Assembly: GCA_945901825.1 (NCBI GenBank)
Contig: CAMDMC010000046.1
Coordinates: 1 to 9,176, forward strand
Direction: 5' to 3'
Length of the DNA: 9,176 bases
From: Bordetella parapertussis
GTDB taxonomy: Bacteria; Pseudomonadota; Gammaproteobacteria; Burkholderiales; Burkholderiaceae_A
Position 1 is the first letter of the stretch, and every line of letters starts with the position of its first letter. Under the pieces are notes generated by a model. It did no database searches. It saw only the letters and a program-made list of their open reading frames with translations, and had not been told where the DNA came from. The position numbers and the translations under genes were made by a program. Shown piece after piece: positions 5,975 through 9,176 of the stretch.

Positions 5975-7852
5975 GTGCGCCACCATGCCTCAACCGCTCC
6001 ACTTGCCAGCCCAGAACCAGCAGGCCCAACCGCTGAGCTGATCACAGCCGGTTCACGGGGAAGCTGGCCCGTCATTCGTAAGCTGCTGCCCTATCTTCTG
6101 AAATACAAGCTGCGCATGGGCCTTGCGCTTGCGGCCATGGTGAGCGCCAAGGTGGCCAACATTGGCATTCCGGTTTTACTTAAGGAAATTGTGGACGGCC
6201 TTACCCCAGGCTCGGCCGTCATTGGGGTGTCGGTGGGGCTTATTGCAGGCTATGGCCTTATACGCCTAGCCTCCACCGGCCTAACCGAGCTTCGTGAGCT
6301 GATTTTTGCAAGGGTGACTCAGGGTGCAGTGCGCGACATTAGCCGACAGGTCTTTGAACACCTGCATCGACTCTCTTTAAGGTTTCACCTTGAACGCCAG
6401 ACCGGAGGGCTTACCCGGGACATTGAGCGCGGAACCCGAGGCGTTGGCACGCTGGTCAACTTCACCCTCTACAGCATCGTGCCCACTGCCGTCGAGGTGC
6501 TGCTTGTCGCCGCCTGGCTTGCCTGGTTTTATCCACCTGCCTTTGCCCTCATCACCCTAGGAGCGCTCGTTACCTATGTGGGCTTCACCTTTTTTGTAAC
6601 CGAATGGCGAACCCACTTTCGTCGCGAGATGAACGAGCTGGATTCGCGCGCCAATGCCCGAGCCATCGACTCGCTACTGAATTACGAGACGGTGAAGTAT
6701 TTCAACAACGAGACCTTTGAGGCGCAACGCTACGACCGCAGCCTTGCAAGCTGGCAGGAGGCCGCGATTAAAAGCCAGGCCTCGTTGTCGGTTCTTAACA
6801 TTGGCCAGGCGAGCATTATTGCCACTGCCGCAAGCCTGATGCTCTGGCAGGCAGTTGTTGGCGTTGAGCAGGGTCACATGACCATTGGCGACCTGGTGCT
6901 TGTCAATGCCTTTCTGATTCAGTTGTACGTTCCACTGAATTTTCTTGGGGTGCTCTACCGAGAAATTAAGCAGAGTGTTGCCGACATGGAGAGGCTCTTT
7001 GGGCTCATGGCCCAGAACCAAGAGGTGGCCGACCCACCCGGAGCGCCTGCCCTGGTGGTGACAAAGGGTGGCATTCATTTCAAAAAAGTGGGTTTTGCCT
7101 ACGACCCACGGCGACCCATTCTGAAAGACCTTGATCTTGAGATTGAGCCTGGTCAGACCGTGGCTGTGGTTGGGTCGTCGGGGGCCGGCAAGAGCACCTT
7201 GGCCCGGCTGCTTTATCGGTTTTATGACACGCAGTCAGGTCGAATCTGCATTGATGACCAAGACATTCGTCTCGTGCAACAAGACTCATTACGTAGAGTG
7301 ATTGGAATCGTCCCGCAGGACACCGTGCTTTTCAACGACAGCCTGGCCTACAACATTCGTTACGGCAAGCCCGATGCCAGCGAGGAGGAACTCTGGCAGG
7401 CCATTGCCGCCTCACGGCTTGAATCCCTGGTGCATCGGCTTCCCGACGGTCTTAATACCCTGGTGGGTGAACGAGGCCTAAAGCTTTCTGGTGGCGAGAA
7501 ACAAAGGGTTGCCATTGCGCGCGCCATGCTGAAAAAACCTGCGATTCTCATTTTTGATGAGGCCACCTCTGCACTTGACTCGGAATCTGAGCGGGCCATT
7601 CAGAAAGAAATTGAGGAGGTCTCCAAGGGCCGAACAAGCATCATCATTGCCCATCGTCTCTCCACGATTCGTCATGCAAGCACCATCATGGTGCTTGAGG
7701 ACGGCAGGCTTGTTGAAAAAGGCAGTCATGACCATCTGCTTGGCCTAAAAGGACGTTACTTTCAGCTTTGGGAATTGCAGGCACGCGAGGCCAACAAGGC
7801 AGTTCCGAGCCCCACGGCACCCGATACAGGTGTAACCGCCCAGCCCGACTAG
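5975..7852 (+). CDS. Atm1-type ABC half-transporter (ABCB7/HMT1-like exporter)
   Basis: This is a homodimerising inner-membrane exporter with a transmembrane domain fused to an ATPase. Atm1 relatives move glutathione-linked sulfur compounds, metal-glutathione adducts or Fe-S precursors. The 625-residue protein has six predicted membrane segments between about residues 40 and 325. Atm1 hallmarks are LERQTGGLTRDIERGTRG (139-156), LLNYETVKYFNNE (235-246) and LNFLGVLYREIKQSVADMERLF. Arg212, Arg216, Asn275 and Gln278 fall where glutathione contacts are recalled in Novosphingobium Atm1 (R206, R210, N269, Q272, constant offset of six). The ATPase has Walker A GSSGAGKST (400-408), signature LSGGE (504-508), Walker B ILIFDE (524-529) and H-loop His560. 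The start is GTG at 5975, with AAGGA about 12 bases upstream, a little far. No other in-frame start precedes the conserved core. Substrate is unknown; the neighbours do not reveal it. Confidence 0.93.
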   Translation: MRHHASTAPLASPEPAGPTAELITAGSRGSWPVIRKLLPYLLKYKLRMGLALAAMVSAKVANIGIPVLLKEIVDGLTPGSAVIGVSVGLIAGYGLIRLASTGLTELRELIFARVTQGAVRDISRQVFEHLHRLSLRFHLERQTGGLTRDIERGTRGVGTLVNFTLYSIVPTAVEVLLVAAWLAWFYPPAFALITLGALVTYVGFTFFVTEWRTHFRREMNELDSRANARAIDSLLNYETVKYFNNETFEAQRYDRSLASWQEAAIKSQASLSVLNIGQASIIATAASLMLWQAVVGVEQGHMTIGDLVLVNAFLIQLYVPLNFLGVLYREIKQSVADMERLFGLMAQNQEVADPPGAPALVVTKGGIHFKKVGFAYDPRRPILKDLDLEIEPGQTVAVVGSSGAGKSTLARLLYRFYDTQSGRICIDDQDIRLVQQDSLRRVIGIVPQDTVLFNDSLAYNIRYGKPDASEEELWQAIAASRLESLVHRLPDGLNTLVGERGLKLSGGEKQRVAIARAMLKKPAILIFDEATSALDSESERAIQKEIEEVSKGRTSIIIAHRLSTIRHASTIMVLEDGRLVEKGSHDHLLGLKGRYFQLWELQAREANKAVPSPTAPDTGVTAQPD

Positions 7853-7912
7853 GGCTTACCCTGAGTTCGTCGCTGTTAAAGGCCCAGGTGGCCCCCCGCT
7901 CAGGCACACTAC

Positions 7913-7935
7913 AACAGTGGATTGAATCTACTGTT
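7913..7935. promoter_or_regulatory. 23-bp near-perfect palindrome before aapJ
   Basis: The arms AACAGT-G-GATT and AATC-T-ACTGTT flank a central G. Ten of eleven base pairs are symmetric, and the odd one would be a G-U pair in RNA. It ends 27 bases before the aapJ ATG, just upstream of its ribosome binding site. It could be an operator for a dimeric regulator of aapJ, a 5' leader hairpin, or a weak terminator of the exporter gene. No clear -35/-10 pair could be placed around it, and a good U-run is absent. Confidence 0.55.
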
Positions 7936-7962
7936 TATTAACTTTCTTAGGAGTTCAAAATC

Positions 7963-8991
7963 ATGGTCAAACGTCACCTTCTCGGGCTTAGCCTTTGCAT
8001 GGGGCTTGCCGTTGCCGCCTCGCCCGCCTTTGCCAATAAAACCCTTGACGCCATTAAGGCGAAAGGGGAGCTTTCCTGTGGAGTCAATGCCGGTCTCGGC
8101 GGTTTCGGTATTGCCGGCAGTGACGGAAAATGGGTGGGCTTTGACATTGACTACTGCCGCGCCGTGGCCGCGGCGGCCCTTGGCGATGCCAACAAGGTTC
8201 GTTACGTTCCCCTTAACGCCGCCCAGCGGTTCACCGCCCTGCAGTCCGGCGAGATCGACATGCTGGCTCGAAACACAACCTGGACCATGAGTCGCGACAC
8301 TCAGCTCGGCACAACGTTTGGCGCCACCAACTTCTTTGATGGCCAAGGCTTCTTGGTTCCCAAGAGCCTGAAGGTTAAATCAGCCAAGCAGCTCAAGGGC
8401 GCCACCATTTGTGTTCAGAGCGGCACCACAACCGAAAAGAACCTGGCCGACTATTTCAAGTCAAACAAAATGACCTACAAGCCCGTTGTCTCGGAGGACA
8501 ACAAGGTGGTGGTCGCGGCCTACAACGAAGGACGATGCAAGGTGCTTACCTCGGATGCATCCCAGCTTGCGGCCATTCGTGCGAATGACACCAAGAACCC
8601 CGGCGACCACATTATTCTTCCCGAGATCATTAGCAAAGAACCCTTGGGCCCAGTCACCCGCCAGGGCGACGAGGCCTGGTCCAAGCTCGTGACCTGGGTG
8701 CATTTTGCAATGGTTTCGGCCGAAGAGCTTGGCATTACATCGGCCAACGTGGATCAGAAAAAGGCAGACACCACGCCTGAGGTTCAGCGGCTTCTTGGCC
8801 AGGGGAACAACGACTTCGGTAAGGCTGTGGGCACCGATGCCCAGTGGGCCTATCGGGTGATTAAGCAGGTTGGAAACTATGGCGAGGTCTTTGAGCGCCA
8901 TGTTGGTAAAAACACACCCTTGAAGCTTGACCGTGGCCAGAACGCCCTCTGGACCAAGGGCGGTCTGCAGTACGTTCCACCCATCCGCTAG
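7963..8991 (+). CDS. aapJ: General L-amino-acid ABC transporter, periplasmic binding protein AapJ
   Basis: AapJ captures L-amino acids in the periplasm and delivers them to the AapQM permease and AapP ATPase. The 342-residue protein starts with a Sec signal peptide (KR near the start, hydrophobic LLGLSLCMGLAVAA, likely cleavage after AFA at residue 24). The mature part follows the AapJ pattern closely: TLDAIKAKGELSCGV, GFDIDYCRAVAAA, AQRFTALQSGEIDMLARNTTWT (the ligand-binding region), FFDGQGFLVPKS, CVQSGTTTEKNLADYF, LPEIISKEPLGPVTRQGDEAW and EELGITSANVD. Four cysteines remain after cleavage (39, 65, 150, 192). AGGAG at 7949-7953 is well placed for the ATG. The permease and ATPase genes are not in the window; they may follow beyond the right edge. 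Exact amino-acid range is not readable from sequence. Confidence 0.95.
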   Translation: MVKRHLLGLSLCMGLAVAASPAFANKTLDAIKAKGELSCGVNAGLGGFGIAGSDGKWVGFDIDYCRAVAAAALGDANKVRYVPLNAAQRFTALQSGEIDMLARNTTWTMSRDTQLGTTFGATNFFDGQGFLVPKSLKVKSAKQLKGATICVQSGTTTEKNLADYFKSNKMTYKPVVSEDNKVVVAAYNEGRCKVLTSDASQLAAIRANDTKNPGDHIILPEIISKEPLGPVTRQGDEAWSKLVTWVHFAMVSAEELGITSANVDQKKADTTPEVQRLLGQGNNDFGKAVGTDAQWAYRVIKQVGNYGEVFERHVGKNTPLKLDRGQNALWTKGGLQYVPPIR

Positions 8992-9176
8992 TTGAGTCGG
9001 GTCCAAGCGCCGAGCGCGAGCCTTTCACACTCGGCAACACTGCCCGGTCTCTCCATAGATCGGGCAGTGATCCCAGGCTTTTTGCTTGGCTGTTGAAACC
9101 CCAGAGAAGGCAGCCTCTCATGTCCGGTCCTAGCTTGGTCAGTTGCTTGTGTTGAACCAGCCGAAGTTTCGCGCCA
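8992..9176 (+). other. Structured non-coding region downstream of aapJ
   Basis: These 185 bases contain no credible gene. Besides the 13-bp hairpin there is a first stem GCCGAG/CTCGGC (9009-9014 with 9030-9035) two bases before it, and a third, CCAGGC-TTTTT-GCTTGG (9073-9089), three bases after it. GGCTG at 9088-9092 could pair instead with CAGCC at 9111-9115, which competes with the third stem. This may be a transcript-processing or attenuation region ahead of further aap genes, or simply a 3' untranslated region. Confidence 0.5.
9038..9069 (+). terminator. Strong 13-bp hairpin after aapJ (terminator or mRNA stabiliser)
   Basis: CACTGCCCGGTCT (9038-9050) pairs with AGATCGGGCAGTG (9057-9069) over 13 pairs including one G-U, with loop CTCCAT. 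The nearest T-run, TTTTT at 9079-9083, starts nine bases after the stem, farther than in a classic intrinsic terminator. Such hairpins often sit between a binding-protein gene and its permease genes, protecting the upstream mRNA or giving partial termination. The structure is clear; the role is inferred. Confidence 0.6.

Noticed and set aside
7860..7904. CCTGAG...CTCAGG inverted repeat after the exporter gene as a terminator
   Set aside because: Only six pairs with a loop of over 30 bases and no T-run; too weak to call.
9120..9155. 11-residue leader-like frame MSGPSLVSCLC
   Set aside because: It has no convincing ribosome binding site and no run of a regulatory amino acid codon, so a leader peptide cannot be supported.

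Overview
The window looks like chromosomal DNA of a GC-rich betaproteobacterium, most likely from the order Burkholderiales. The grounds are the class A RNase P RNA lying just upstream of mraZ, the betaproteobacterial look of that RNA (AACAGAATCCGG near its 3' end, GGTAACCTCC in its middle), and the family character of FtsL, PyrC, TtuC and AapJ. The taxonomic call is inference. No insertion sequence, prophage, tRNA or CRISPR array was seen, and nothing here forms an obviously new biological system. The interest lies in regulation and architecture.

Left part (1-5865, all on the minus strand). Read in the direction of transcription it begins with a tight three-gene unit: a tartrate/D-malate dehydrogenase-decarboxylase (ttuC), a MOFRL-family glycerate 2-kinase (ttuD) and class II dihydroorotase (pyrC), separated by only 5 and 7 bases. 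TtuC can make D-glycerate from tartrate, and TtuD can phosphorylate it to 2-phosphoglycerate, so the first two genes form a short catabolic route. PyrC carries out the third step of pyrimidine synthesis. The pyrC stop codon sits on the inferred 5' end of RNase P RNA (rnpB, 1944-2327), whose promoter must therefore lie inside the end of pyrC. After an AT-rich spacer comes the head of the division/cell-wall (dcw) cluster: a promoter, four 10-bp-phased MraZ boxes (one degenerate), mraZ, rsmH and the start of ftsL, which runs off the left edge. This MraZ carries an Asp/Gln-rich insertion encoded by a hexanucleotide repeat.

Right part (5866-9176, plus strand). A 109-base divergent spacer separates ttuC from an Atm1-type (ABCB7/HMT1-like) half-transporter. 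After a 110-base gap holding a 23-bp near-perfect palindrome comes aapJ, the periplasmic binding protein of a general L-amino-acid ABC importer. The final 185 bases have no gene and fold into a run of hairpins, including a strong 13-bp stem. This may be a terminator or an mRNA-stabilising element before permease genes that would lie beyond the window.
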